NCBI GenBank assembly: GCA_910577275.1
Contig: CAJTMW010000004.1
Location: 158,869-222,868, forward strand
Source of the DNA: an uncultured Lachnospiraceae bacterium
GTDB taxonomy: Bacteria; Bacillota; Clostridia; Lachnospirales; Lachnospiraceae
Length of the DNA stretch: 64,000 bases
Reading direction: 5' to 3'
The stretch's first letter is position 1. Every line of letters begins with the position of its first letter. Positions 53,341 to 62,748 of this stretch are shown here, one piece after another. Both the position numbers and the translations under genes were made by a program. A model generated the notes under the pieces. That model had not been told where the DNA came from. It saw nothing but the letters and a program-made list of their open reading frames with translations, and made no database searches.

Positions 53341-55635
53341 ATGGTTTCAGTGTTGGAAGGCGGCGCCTATTTAATAAATGGCTCTGAGATTGTGGCTGAC
53401 GGACCGGAAGCGGCGAGGGAGATAGCGGCTAAGACGGGAAAAAAGGCAGATAAGGAAGAAGCAAGGCGGGAGACGATTGCTTACGGGGTTTTGGAGGAGC
53501 ACAATGTTTCCGGTAGTATGGACAGATTAAAGATTAAGTTTGATAAGCTGACTTCCCATGATATTACTTTTGTGGGGATTATTCAGACTGCAAGGGCTTC
53601 GGGACTGGAGAGATTCCCGGTTCCTTATGTTCTCACGAATTGCCATAATTCACTTTGCGCCGTAGGCGGTACGATTAATGAGGACGACCATATGTTTGGC
53701 CTTAGCTGCGCGAAGAAATACGGCGGCGTTTATGTGCCTCCTCATCAGGCGGTTATCCATCAGTATGCAAGGGAAATGCTTGCCGGAGGCGGGAAGATGA
53801 TTCTGGGCTCCGATTCCCACACCCGTTATGGCGCTCTCGGAACCATGGCTGTCGGAGAGGGCGGGCCGGAGCTTGTAAAGCAGCTTCTCGGACAGACCTA
53901 TGACATTGGCATGCCCGGCGTGGTAGGCGTGTATCTCACCGGAGAACCGGTAAAGGGCGTGGGTCCTCAGGACGTGGCTCTTGCAATTATCGGCGAGGTG
54001 TTTGCAAGCGGATATGTAAAAAATAAAGTGATGGAGTTCGTGGGGCCGGGCGTATCGTCCTTAAGCGCTGATTTCAGAATCGGTATCGACGTTATGACAA
54101 CGGAAACCACCTGCCTTTCCTCTATCTGGCAGACAGACGATACCATCAAAGAGTTTTATGAAATTCACGGAAGAAGCGAAGATTATAAGGAATTAAGTCC
54201 GGGTGAGATTGCTTATTATGACGGCATGATTACCGTTGACCTTGGAAAGGTGAAACCGATGATTGCCATGCCTTTCCATCCCAGCAATACCTATACTATA
54301 GAAGAATTGAATGCAAACCTTCTGGATATTCTGGACGACGTGGAGAAAAAGGCGGCTGTTTCCTTAGACGGAGCGGTGGACTTTACTTTGAAAAATAAAG
54401 TGAGAGACGGTAAGCTCTTTGTTGACCAGGGAATTATCGCGGGCTGTGCCGGCGGCGGTTTTGAAAATATCTGTGCGGCGGCGGACATTATGAAAGGCTC
54501 CTATATCGGCTCCGACGGATTTACCTTAAGCCTTTATCCCGCTTCCATGCCTGTTTACATGGAACTGATTAAGAACGGCTGCGCCGTTGCGTTGCTTGAG
54601 ACGGGCGCGGTAATAAAGACGGCTTTCTGCGGGCCCTGCTTTGGCGCCGGAGATACGCCTGCAAACAACGCTTTCAGTATCCGTCATTCCACCAGGAACT
54701 TCCCCAACAGGGAAGGCTCCAAGCTGCAGAACGGGCAGATTTCCTCGGTGGCTCTTATGGACGCCCGCTCGATTGCGGCGACTGCGGCCAACAAGGGAAT
54801 GCTCACGGCGGCCACGGAATTTGACGGAGAGATTAACAGATATCAGTATCATTTTGACGCAAATATTTATGCAAACAGAGTGTTTGATTCCAAAGGAGTG
54901 GCGGACCCGTCGGTGGAAATCCAGCTTGGTCCCAATATCAAGGACTGGCCTGTGATGACGGAACTTCCCGAAAATCTGGTGCTCCGCGTGGTATCGGAGA
55001 TTCACGACCCGGTTACCACCACGGACGAGCTGATTCCGTCGGGAGAAACCTCATCCTACCGTTCCAATCCCTTAGGGCTTGCGGAATTTACCTTATCCAG
55101 AAAAGACCCCGCTTATGTGGGACTTGCCAAGGATATCCAGGTTGCCCAAAAGGCTGTGATGGAGGATAAATGTCCTCTGGAGGTAAAGCCGGAGCTTAAG
55201 GAAGTGATGGCGGTAATAGGTAAGGAATATCCTGAGGTGGGCAGAGGAAATGTGGGATTTGGTTCCACTATCTTTGCGGTAAAGCCCGGAGACGGTTCGG
55301 CAAGAGAGCAGGCCGCCTCCTGCCAGAAAGTGTTGGGCGGCTGGGCGAACATTGCGAACGAGTACGCCACCAAGAGATATCGCTCCAACCTGATTAACTG
55401 GGGTATGCTTCCTTTCCTGATTCCGGAGGGAGAGCTTCCCTTTAAGAATAAGGATTACCTTTTCTTCCCCGGTATCAGAAAGGCTGTGGAGGAAGAAGCC
55501 GAGGAGATTAAGGCGTTTAAGGTTGGAAAGGATTCCCTTTGCGAGTTTACTTTGAAGCTGGGAGAGCTCACAAGGGAGGAGAGAGAGATTATCCTTAAAG
55601 GATGTCTGATTAATTATAATAATAAAAAGATGTAA
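53341..55635 (+). CDS. Aconitase-superfamily hydratase (YbhJ-like)
   Basis: 764 residues from ATG 53341 (GGAGG 7 bases upstream). The 4Fe-4S aconitase pattern is visible as T-N-C-H-N-S-L-C early, G-C-A-G-G-G near 380 and F-C-G-P-C-F-G-A-G-D-T-P near 435. G-S-D-S-H-T and the swivel-type C-terminal domain are present. The arrangement differs from canonical AcnA and resembles the YbhJ-type hydratases of unproven substrate. Aconitate hydratase activity is possible but not certain. Confidence 0.8.
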   Translation: MVSVLEGGAYLINGSEIVADGPEAAREIAAKTGKKADKEEARRETIAYGVLEEHNVSGSMDRLKIKFDKLTSHDITFVGIIQTARASGLERFPVPYVLTNCHNSLCAVGGTINEDDHMFGLSCAKKYGGVYVPPHQAVIHQYAREMLAGGGKMILGSDSHTRYGALGTMAVGEGGPELVKQLLGQTYDIGMPGVVGVYLTGEPVKGVGPQDVALAIIGEVFASGYVKNKVMEFVGPGVSSLSADFRIGIDVMTTETTCLSSIWQTDDTIKEFYEIHGRSEDYKELSPGEIAYYDGMITVDLGKVKPMIAMPFHPSNTYTIEELNANLLDILDDVEKKAAVSLDGAVDFTLKNKVRDGKLFVDQGIIAGCAGGGFENICAAADIMKGSYIGSDGFTLSLYPASMPVYMELIKNGCAVALLETGAVIKTAFCGPCFGAGDTPANNAFSIRHSTRNFPNREGSKLQNGQISSVALMDARSIAATAANKGMLTAATEFDGEINRYQYHFDANIYANRVFDSKGVADPSVEIQLGPNIKDWPVMTELPENLVLRVVSEIHDPVTTTDELIPSGETSSYRSNPLGLAEFTLSRKDPAYVGLAKDIQVAQKAVMEDKCPLEVKPELKEVMAVIGKEYPEVGRGNVGFGSTIFAVKPGDGSAREQAASCQKVLGGWANIANEYATKRYRSNLINWGMLPFLIPEGELPFKNKDYLFFPGIRKAVEEEAEEIKAFKVGKDSLCEFTLKLGELTREEREIILKGCLINYNNKKM

Positions 55636-55655
55636 GATAAGAAGGCAATAAAAAT

Positions 55656-55691
55656 AAGCGTTTATCCTTTGCGGGGGTAAGCGCTTTTTTT
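55656..55691 (+). terminator. Terminator after the hydratase gene
   Basis: AAGCG with TTTATCC (55656-55667) pairs imperfectly with GGGGTAAGCGCTT (55674-55686), followed by a run of seven T. It lies 20 bases after the stop. Confidence 0.75.
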
Positions 55692-55707
55692 ATGGCTGTA
55701 TGAGATG

Positions 55708-56076
55708 TCAGGTTTTGGAACTGTTCCTGTAAGAGGAATCCGGGAGGTCGCGGAGTTTTAAGGTATTTTTAATTATTTGCAGAATGAGCTGCTTTTCCTC
55801 GTCGGTTCGCCCATGGAGCTGCGCGGTAATCTGGTTGGTCAGGGAATCAGACGAAGGAGATGGCTTATGGGCAACATTAAAAAAATCTGACAGGCTGATA
55901 TTTAAGGAACAGCAGAGCTGTTCCATCACCTTAATCGTAGGATTTTTCAAATTTCGTTCTATAAGTCCCAGATAAGTTGTTGTAATTCCGGAACGCAGGG
56001 CAAGCTGTTCCTGGCTTTGCCCCTGGGCAGTGCGTAATTCATGGAGGCGGTCTCCAATATTAAAATCACCATTCAT
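55708..56076 (-). CDS. XRE-family transcriptional regulator
   Basis: 122 residues from ATG 56076. In-frame GTG 56085 and ATG 56082 are alternatives, but the AAAGG site is best spaced for 56076. Residues ~8-65 are an HTH_3 domain (L-R-T-A-Q-G-Q-S-Q-E-Q-L-A, then S-G-I-T-T-T-Y-L-G-L-I-E-R). The C-terminal half is a short helical tail. It is divergent from the exopolysaccharide cluster and could repress it. It is convergent with the hydratase gene across the terminator. Confidence 0.88.
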   Translation of the reverse strand: MNGDFNIGDRLHELRTAQGQSQEQLALRSGITTTYLGLIERNLKNPTIKVMEQLCCSLNISLSDFFNVAHKPSPSSDSLTNQITAQLHGRTDEEKQLILQIIKNTLKLRDLPDSSYRNSSKT

Positions 56077-56094
56077 TTTCATCACCTTTAGATT

Positions 56095-56123
56095 ATCATA
56101 AATACTTGAAACTTATTCATCAA
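56095..56123 (-). promoter_or_regulatory. SigA-type promoter of the XRE gene
   Basis: On the minus strand TTGATG (56118-56123), 17 bases, TATGAT (56095-56100). The resulting leader is very short (about 10 bases). Upstream are two direct copies of TATAGTTACT (56129-56138 and 56154-56163), with the inverted partner TAACTAT at 56150-56156, a possible operator for both divergent genes. Confidence 0.65.
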
Positions 56124-56197
56124 TGTGATATAGTTACTGATAAAATAAATAACTATAGTTACTATTCGCCAGTATAAAAATAAAGGGAGGCATTCAT

Positions 56198-56890
56198 TTG
56201 GAGGTTGAAGACACAATATCGGTCATGAGGACGGAAAAGAAGTATCTGCTCTCCTATCAAAAGAAAAATATATTGGAAAATCGTCTGTCAGGGATAATGA
56301 AAAGAGACGAGTATGGAAGGATGGGGAGATATTTTGTAAGGTCGCTTTATTTTGACAGTATTTATGATGATGATTTATTTGATAAGATAAACGGTCTTGA
56401 ATACAGAAAAAAAATTCGATTAAGAATTTACCACCCGGAACAAAAATGGGTAAAGCTGGAATTAAAGCAAAAGCGCGGAGCGGTTCAAAACAAGAAGACA
56501 ATTAAAATATCAAGGGAAGATGCAGAACAAATGATGGAAGGGAGATATGATTTTCTGTTAAAGATGCAGGGTCCTCTGCCGATAGCGCTTTATCAGATTA
56601 TGGAGCAGGGAGTATACCGGCCCAAATGTCTGATTGAATATCACAGAGCGGCATTTGTTGAAGATACGAATAATACAAGAATTACGATTGATTCCGAAAC
56701 AGGAGTCACCGGCAGGTATGAAAATTTTTTTTCGGACAGAATTTCACTTCAGCCATTATTGAAGTATCCGACTCTTGAAGTAAAATATAATGGATTTTTG
56801 CTGGATTATATAAAAGAAATGTTGGAAATCGCAGATTTTACGGAAGTATCCCTGAGCAAATACGAAATGTCCAGGCTTGAAATGATATAG
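56198..56890 (+). CDS. VTC-domain (polyphosphate polymerase-like) protein
   Basis: 230 residues from TTG 56198, with AAAGGGAGG 7 bases upstream. It has the triphosphate-tunnel pattern of VTC domains: R-T-E-K-K-Y-L-L, R-S-L-Y-F-D, K-L-E-L-K-Q-K, S-K-Y-E-M-S-R. In eukaryotes the domain makes polyphosphate; in bacterial CotH/DUF4956 clusters its role is not known. It is the first gene of a five-gene cluster. Confidence 0.85.
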   Translation: MEVEDTISVMRTEKKYLLSYQKKNILENRLSGIMKRDEYGRMGRYFVRSLYFDSIYDDDLFDKINGLEYRKKIRLRIYHPEQKWVKLELKQKRGAVQNKKTIKISREDAEQMMEGRYDFLLKMQGPLPIALYQIMEQGVYRPKCLIEYHRAAFVEDTNNTRITIDSETGVTGRYENFFSDRISLQPLLKYPTLEVKYNGFLLDYIKEMLEIADFTEVSLSKYEMSRLEMI

Positions 56891-56910
56891 GAAAGGGAGA
56901 GAGTTGTCAA

Positions 56911-57591
56911 ATGAAAGAATTTATTTTGCAGACGGCCATGAGTGCAGAAAGTAACCTCACAGTGGAGCAGGTATGTGTAAATTTTACAGTGGCATTAATT
57001 TTAGGAATGGTAATTTACATATCTTATAAGTTTTCTCATTCCGGTGCAATATACAGTGCCAGATTTAATGTGTCCTTGCTGATGCTGACGATGGTTACTA
57101 CATTGATTATGAATGTTATCGGCAATAATATCGCGCTTTCACTGGGCATGGTGGGCGCGCTTTCCATTGTCAGATTCAGGACGGCGGTAAAGGACCCCAG
57201 GGATACTGCGTATATATTCTGGTGTATTGCTGTGGGAATAAGCTGCGGTGTTTCTTATTATATAATGGCTGCAATAGGCACGGGAATGATTTTTTTAATG
57301 ATGCTGATAATGGGAGCCGTCAAATCAAATGACAGATATCTTCTGATTATTCATAGCGATACGGACGCATCGACAAGGATTGAGGAGACAGTTTTAGTTC
57401 AGTATGAAGGAAAGGCGCTTCTGCGTGTAAAAAGCCAGAGAAGAGAATCAACAGAATATATTTACGAGATGTCAGCGAGAATCATTGCGCGGGCGAAGAA
57501 AAAACATGCTGATTTAAGCGATGCGCTAATGCGAATCGAGGGCGTTGAAGATGTAAAGCTGGTCTGCCAGAATGAGGAAATGAGCCGATAA
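56911..57591 (+). CDS. DUF4956 membrane protein
   Basis: 226 residues with about four transmembrane helices between ~25 and ~140, then a soluble C-terminal domain ending in an R-I-E-G-V-E-D-V-K-L segment. The L-S-I-V-R-F-R-T-A-V-K-D-P-R-D motif between the helices is a family hallmark. It commonly accompanies VTC and CotH genes, as here. Its stop overlaps the CotH start. Function unknown. Confidence 0.85.
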   Translation: MKEFILQTAMSAESNLTVEQVCVNFTVALILGMVIYISYKFSHSGAIYSARFNVSLLMLTMVTTLIMNVIGNNIALSLGMVGALSIVRFRTAVKDPRDTAYIFWCIAVGISCGVSYYIMAAIGTGMIFLMMLIMGAVKSNDRYLLIIHSDTDASTRIEETVLVQYEGKALLRVKSQRRESTEYIYEMSARIIARAKKKHADLSDALMRIEGVEDVKLVCQNEEMSR

Positions 57592-59273
57592 TGGGTAAAT
57601 GGAATTACAGACGGTTGAGTTTAATTATAGTCATTGCTCTGATGGTATTTGGGGGAGCGATTATGCAGACAGAGGGTACAAAAGAGAGTCTCAGCTTTCC
57701 GAACCCTCTTGTAACTTTGGACGAGCAAAGTACAAGTCTTAAAAACAGCGCAATTTCAGCAGACGAAACATTTCTGTCGGATTACGGAAACCCTACCGGA
57801 AGAACCAATTTCAGGGACAAAGAAATCCTGATAGATGAAAATTTTACAGGGAATCTTCCGCTGGTAATTCTGGATACCGGAGGACAAAAGCCAGGGAGGA
57901 ACAGCATATATGACAGTGAAAAAGGATATTATGTCCCTCTGGATACAGACCCTTATGCATATGGAAAGATATGGATTATCGATAACAGCGGCAGGGAAAA
58001 CCGTATTATGGATAGTCCGGTTTTTCAATCGGAGATGAAGCTTCGAATCAGAGGAAATTCTTCCGGCAATTATGATAAGCAGCAGTATCTTTTAAAGCTG
58101 ACAGATGAAAAAGGAAATCCCAAAAAGCAGAAGGTAATGGATATTGGAACTGACAGTGAATGGATTTTAAACGTTTCCTTTATTGATAAATCTCTTCTCA
58201 GAAATTATCTGGCTTATGTAACGGCAGGAGAAATTATGCCTTTTACGCCGGATGCAAGATTTTGCGAGGTGATATGGAAGGATGGGGAGAGCCTTTCCTA
58301 TCAGGGGATTTATATGATGATGGAAAGCGTGAAGGTGGGGGAAGACAGGGTGGATTTGCCCCGGTTTTCAGAGAATAGTAAGAATCTTCCGTTTCTTCTG
58401 CGGCGTGACCGTTATAATCTTACAGGCGTGATTTTAAATAACTACGGAACGGAAAAAGAGCTTATACCTGGATTTCTGGATATAGAATGGCCTGATAAAG
58501 AGGTTTTGACTAAAAACGCGATTGAAAGAATCACCGGTCAAATCAACCGGTTTGAGGAGGCGCTGTTTGCGGAAAATTATGAGGATTTCATAGAATATCG
58601 GGAATATATCGACAGGCAGTCCTTTGTGGATTATTTTTTAATAAATGAATTTTTTATGAATTATGACGCCGGATTTAATTCCACTTATATCTATTCAGAT
58701 TACAGCGGAAAGCTGAAAATGGGACCGGTATGGGATTTTGACCAGGCAATGGATAATAATGAAACTCAGGAAGCCAGACTTTTCACCACAGCATTCCATT
58801 CAGCGCCATGGTTTGAGCAAATACTACGTGACCCGGAATTTGTAAAGGCTTTGTTGGAGCGGTATGAGGAACTGAGAAAAGGTATTTTATCGGATAAAGC
58901 AATCGGAGAATTTCTGGATGGAACCATAGAGGGACTTGGGACGGCAATTGAAAGGGATTGGGCAAGATGGGGGTACTATTATTGCGACGGCAATTATTTA
59001 AAGCCGGAGTACGAGGGATGGCCGGAACGTAATACGAAGACTTATCAGGAGGAAACTGATAAGCTTAAAAAAGTGCTTTCCGTACATGGCGGCTGGATGG
59101 ATTCCCATCTGGACAGTCTTTATCAGTTTAGCGAAAAAGTGGAAATATACGAAAGTAAAAATAAGGATATCAGAGAAAGCCGGGGGAGTATGCTTGCGAT
59201 TGTATTTGTTATAGTTTTCGGGGTGTCTGTGGTACTGGTGCAGAGAGCAGAGCAGGCGGACGGTCAGCAATAG
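57591..59273 (+). CDS. CotH kinase family protein, membrane-anchored
   Basis: 560 residues. An N-terminal signal or anchor (~8-24) and a C-terminal transmembrane helix (~530-550) bracket the CotH domain: R-I-R-G-N-S-S, F-I-D-K-S-L-L-R-N-Y, G-P-V-W-D-F-D-Q-A-M-D. CotH of Bacillus phosphorylates spore-coat proteins; members of polysaccharide clusters have unknown targets. It follows DUF4956 with a one-base overlap. Confidence 0.88.
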   Translation: MGKWNYRRLSLIIVIALMVFGGAIMQTEGTKESLSFPNPLVTLDEQSTSLKNSAISADETFLSDYGNPTGRTNFRDKEILIDENFTGNLPLVILDTGGQKPGRNSIYDSEKGYYVPLDTDPYAYGKIWIIDNSGRENRIMDSPVFQSEMKLRIRGNSSGNYDKQQYLLKLTDEKGNPKKQKVMDIGTDSEWILNVSFIDKSLLRNYLAYVTAGEIMPFTPDARFCEVIWKDGESLSYQGIYMMMESVKVGEDRVDLPRFSENSKNLPFLLRRDRYNLTGVILNNYGTEKELIPGFLDIEWPDKEVLTKNAIERITGQINRFEEALFAENYEDFIEYREYIDRQSFVDYFLINEFFMNYDAGFNSTYIYSDYSGKLKMGPVWDFDQAMDNNETQEARLFTTAFHSAPWFEQILRDPEFVKALLERYEELRKGILSDKAIGEFLDGTIEGLGTAIERDWARWGYYYCDGNYLKPEYEGWPERNTKTYQEETDKLKKVLSVHGGWMDSHLDSLYQFSEKVEIYESKNKDIRESRGSMLAIVFVIVFGVSVVLVQRAEQADGQQ

Positions 59274-59293
59274 GGCTTATGTATGGAGGAAAA

Positions 59294-61537
59294 ATGGGAG
59301 AAAGTAAAAGAAAATTCTGGTTTATTTTGACGTCTTTGACGTCGTTAATCTATATTTTATGGAGGCTTTTTTTCACAATCCCAACGAAAGCAGGCATAGT
59401 ATCTCTGGTCGCGGGTATTGCGCTTTTTGCCGCCGAGCTGATAAGTATGATGGAGGCAGTCATTAATTTAAGATGTATGAGCCGTGAAAAGGAGATACCA
59501 TTTCCTGAGCTTCCCATAAATTTATATCCTCATATTGATGTTCTGGTGGCTACTCACAGCGAAAATGAGGAACTTCTTTTTAAAACATTAAACGGATGTA
59601 AGCATATGGAGTATCCGAATCCGCATAAGGTACATATTTATTTATGTGATGACGCAAACAGAAAAGAAATGGCGGATTTGGCAAAAAAGATGGGCGTGGG
59701 GTATTTTGGAATGGAGGAGAATAAACACGCAAAGGCAGGAAATTTAAACAATGCCATTGAAAAAACAAATTCTCCGTATATTGTCACTTTTGACGCTGAT
59801 ATGATACCCAGAAGCAATTTTTTAATGGAAACGGTTCCCTATTTCTTTCTTCCGAAAATGATTTTGGAAAACGACGTCTGGCGTATGAGGACAGAAGAGG
59901 AAATAGACGAGAAGTTTAAAATAGGGTTTATCCAGACGCCTCAGAATTTTTATAATCCCGATATTTTTCAGTTCAATTTTTTTGCGGAAGCAAATATTCC
60001 AAACGAACAGGATTATTTTTTCAAGGAGGTTAATTTAGGAAGAAACGCTACAAATTCTGCGATTTATGCCGGTTCCAATACTATGATTGCACGAGAGGCA
60101 TTAGAGGAAATCGGTGGGATTCGAAAGGGAAATATTACAGAGGACTTTGCTACCGGAATCGATATACAGGCTCATGGTTATACCTGCTATGCCGTGGATA
60201 AGGTATTGGCCGAAGGACTGGCGCCCAGTGACTTTCAGAGTCTGATAAAGCAAAGGCAGCGTTGGGGCAGAGGCTGTATACAGACGGTCCGAAGCCTGAA
60301 ATTCTGGACGAACGGACTGCCGTTTTTATCAAAGTTAAGCTATTTATCGTGCCTTTTTTACTGGTGGACATTTATAAGACGTCTGATTTATATGTTTGCT
60401 CCCGTTTTATTCAGCGTTTTCGGCGTACTTATCGTTAAGTGCAGTTTATGGGAAATATTGATTATCTGGCTGCCGTCTTATCTGGTATATAATCATTCCC
60501 TGAAAATTCTTTCGGGAAAAATCAGGAATCAGAGATGGAGCAATATTGTTGATACTATCATATGCCCTTATATGATTTTTCCTATTATTGTTGAAACGAT
60601 AGGAATACGTATGAAAAGATTTTCCGTGACGAGCAAGGAGCATGTGTCGGCAAAAACCACAAAGCTGCGATATGCAATCCCCCATGCTATTTTGCTGGGA
60701 GCAAGTGCGGCGGGAATTTATTTTAGTCTTAAAAATATGATTATTGATAAAAATTTCGGAACGGTGGCTGTTCTTTTCTGGCTGTCCATGAACGCCTATT
60801 TTCTGACTATGGCAATTCTTTTTATGACGGGAAGAATTAATTACAGAAGCTCGCAGCGTTATTATGCAAAAATCCCATTGGAGTTTGAGGCGGGAGGAGA
60901 GAAAAGAACAGTTTTTACCTGCGATATTTCCGAAAAAGGGTTTGCTTTTTTGAGCGATTTTCCAGAATACATTTCAGATACGGAGGAAACACAGTTTACG
61001 ATTCGTGATAAGGGGCGCAAGGCCATAATATACGGAAAGGTTGTCCATGTGGACCTGGCTGGAAAGCAGTGGAAGTACTCTGTGAAAATCAGGGAGAGGG
61101 AGGATGAAAACCGTTGTGAGTATATTCAGATAGTCTATGACAGGGAGCCTACGCTTGCCAGTCAGATTGGGTCAACGGCGGTTAAGGATATCGCTGTTTT
61201 TGTAAAGAGGAAAAGCAAATCGTCACTTCCGGCAAACCGAATTCTTCCCCGTATTCAGATAAACCGGGAAGCCAGAACAAAAGAGGGAAAGAAAGTGACA
61301 TTGGTTGACTATAATTATCGGTATGTGACAGTCGATGGACTTGATGGCAGAAATACCGCGCATCTGGAATTAACGCAGGACATTATTTTAAATCTGGAAA
61401 AGGCAGAAGGCGTAAATACAAAAAAGGACAATTTATATCTGGTTACAAATTATGAGGACATTTCCGTTAAAAGCAGCTTAAGAAGGTATTTGGAAGAAAT
61501 TATCAGGGAGGATGAGAATGAAGAAAAGGCGGGGTAA
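59294..61537 (+). CDS. BcsA-like GT2 glycosyltransferase with PilZ domain
   Basis: 747 residues from ATG 59294; GGAGG lies 4 bases upstream, and an ATG at 59279 is less good. Two N-terminal transmembrane helices precede a GT2 domain (C-D-D-A-N, F-D-A-D-M, T-E-D-F-A-T-G, Q-R-Q-R-W-G-R-G). More helices follow, then a PilZ domain with R-S-S-Q-R (R-x-x-x-R) and D-I-S-E-K-G (D-x-S-x-x-G). This is the cellulose-synthase layout, so c-di-GMP is expected to control polymerisation and export. The product may be cellulose or another beta-glucan. Confidence 0.92.
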   Translation: MGESKRKFWFILTSLTSLIYILWRLFFTIPTKAGIVSLVAGIALFAAELISMMEAVINLRCMSREKEIPFPELPINLYPHIDVLVATHSENEELLFKTLNGCKHMEYPNPHKVHIYLCDDANRKEMADLAKKMGVGYFGMEENKHAKAGNLNNAIEKTNSPYIVTFDADMIPRSNFLMETVPYFFLPKMILENDVWRMRTEEEIDEKFKIGFIQTPQNFYNPDIFQFNFFAEANIPNEQDYFFKEVNLGRNATNSAIYAGSNTMIAREALEEIGGIRKGNITEDFATGIDIQAHGYTCYAVDKVLAEGLAPSDFQSLIKQRQRWGRGCIQTVRSLKFWTNGLPFLSKLSYLSCLFYWWTFIRRLIYMFAPVLFSVFGVLIVKCSLWEILIIWLPSYLVYNHSLKILSGKIRNQRWSNIVDTIICPYMIFPIIVETIGIRMKRFSVTSKEHVSAKTTKLRYAIPHAILLGASAAGIYFSLKNMIIDKNFGTVAVLFWLSMNAYFLTMAILFMTGRINYRSSQRYYAKIPLEFEAGGEKRTVFTCDISEKGFAFLSDFPEYISDTEETQFTIRDKGRKAIIYGKVVHVDLAGKQWKYSVKIREREDENRCEYIQIVYDREPTLASQIGSTAVKDIAVFVKRKSKSSLPANRILPRIQINREARTKEGKKVTLVDYNYRYVTVDGLDGRNTAHLELTQDIILNLEKAEGVNTKKDNLYLVTNYEDISVKSSLRRYLEEIIREDENEEKAG

Positions 61538-62612
61538 AGCCGGGAGGATATTGGTACTTTTGCTGCCCTTTGTATTTTGTGCAGGAGCAGTCAGGCTTGG
61601 AGCATACGCAGGAGAATGCCGGGAATTGAAGGCAGATATGGAAGCGCTCAGATTAAAAAACGGACAATTGGAAGAGGAGATAAGAGAATACGAGGACAGG
61701 GAAAAGGAAGATGCAGGATATGGGGCGTTATCCGTATCAGGAACGCAGTTATGCGGAGAAACAGGTGAACCTGTCAGACTGAGAGGCATCAGCAGTCATG
61801 GACTTGCCTGGTATCCTGAATATACAAATTATCATTCCCTGAAAACATTGCGCGAATACGGAGCAAACGTTTTGAGGATTGCGGTTTATCCGGCCCAGAA
61901 TGACGGATATCTGGAAAAACCGGAGCTTAATGAAAAGCTTTTGTATAGCGCTGTGGAAAATTCCCTGGCAGCCGGACTTTATACTATTGTGGACTGGCAT
62001 GTGCTTCGGGATGAAAATCCCCTGTATCACTTGAAGGAGGCAGGAGAATTTTTTGAAAAGGTTTCAGGGCGATACGGAAATAATGATAAGATTATTTATG
62101 AAATCTGCAATGAACCAAACGGAGACACAACGTATGAGGATATCTCAGAATATGCAGGGCAAATCATACCTGTAATCCGTAAAAATGCGCCGGATGCCGT
62201 TATTTTGGTGGGAATGCCAGGGTTTTGCACGACGCTTGACGAGGCAGTGGAAAATCCTCTGCCCTTTGAAAATATCATGTATACTTACCACTATTATTCT
62301 CATATTTCAGATTGCCAGTATGCAAAAAGCCAGATAAGCAATGCCACAGGTAATGGAATACCGGTTTTTGTAAGCGAATGGGGATTTGATTTTTCCAGTG
62401 ATACTCTGGAAAAGGATGCCGTAGCGATGCAGGAGTTTATGGATTTTCTTGATAACAATAATATAAGCTGGGTGAATTGGTCGCTGTCCAATAAGCAGGA
62501 GGCTTATTCTTTTATTAATCCGGAGGTGGAGGCATTGTGGGGGTGGCAGGAAGAGCAGCTCAGCCCTTCCGGAAGATATGTGGCGGGGCTTCTGGAAAAG
62601 GAATCTTCATAA
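61518..62612 (+). CDS. Membrane-anchored GH5 glycosidase
   Basis: 364 residues from ATG 61518 (GGGAGG 6 bases upstream), overlapping the previous gene by 20 bases. A signal-anchor (~10-32) and a coiled coil (~33-60) precede a GH5 domain, with acid/base Glu in C-N-E-P-N and nucleophile Glu in V-S-E-W-G. It is placed like BcsZ endoglucanases in cellulose operons and could trim the exported polymer. Confidence 0.9.
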   Translation: MKKRRGKAGRILVLLLPFVFCAGAVRLGAYAGECRELKADMEALRLKNGQLEEEIREYEDREKEDAGYGALSVSGTQLCGETGEPVRLRGISSHGLAWYPEYTNYHSLKTLREYGANVLRIAVYPAQNDGYLEKPELNEKLLYSAVENSLAAGLYTIVDWHVLRDENPLYHLKEAGEFFEKVSGRYGNNDKIIYEICNEPNGDTTYEDISEYAGQIIPVIRKNAPDAVILVGMPGFCTTLDEAVENPLPFENIMYTYHYYSHISDCQYAKSQISNATGNGIPVFVSEWGFDFSSDTLEKDAVAMQEFMDFLDNNNISWVNWSLSNKQEAYSFINPEVEALWGWQEEQLSPSGRYVAGLLEKESS

Positions 62613-62645
62613 AAGCAACAGCCAAATTTGTAAATATTATACTCG

Positions 62646-62747
62646 CTATACTTGAAGCCTGTTGATTGATGACCAGTCGGAAATATGGCTAATTCCTCTG
62701 CCGCTTTGGGCGATTACCACCTTATATCGCTTATTTATCTGTACCTC
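62646..62747 (-). pseudogene. ParE/RelE-like toxin remnant
   Basis: Directly after the antitoxin-like gene on the same strand, an open frame without a start codon reads K-R-Y-K-V-V-I-A-Q-S-G-R-G-I-S-H-I-S-D-W, then stops at TAG 62646-62648. It resembles the first ~20 residues of ParE-type toxins (K-V-x-I-S-Q-S-A-x-R-D-I). The catalytic C-terminal part is gone. Confidence 0.5.
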
Positions 62748-62748
62748 T

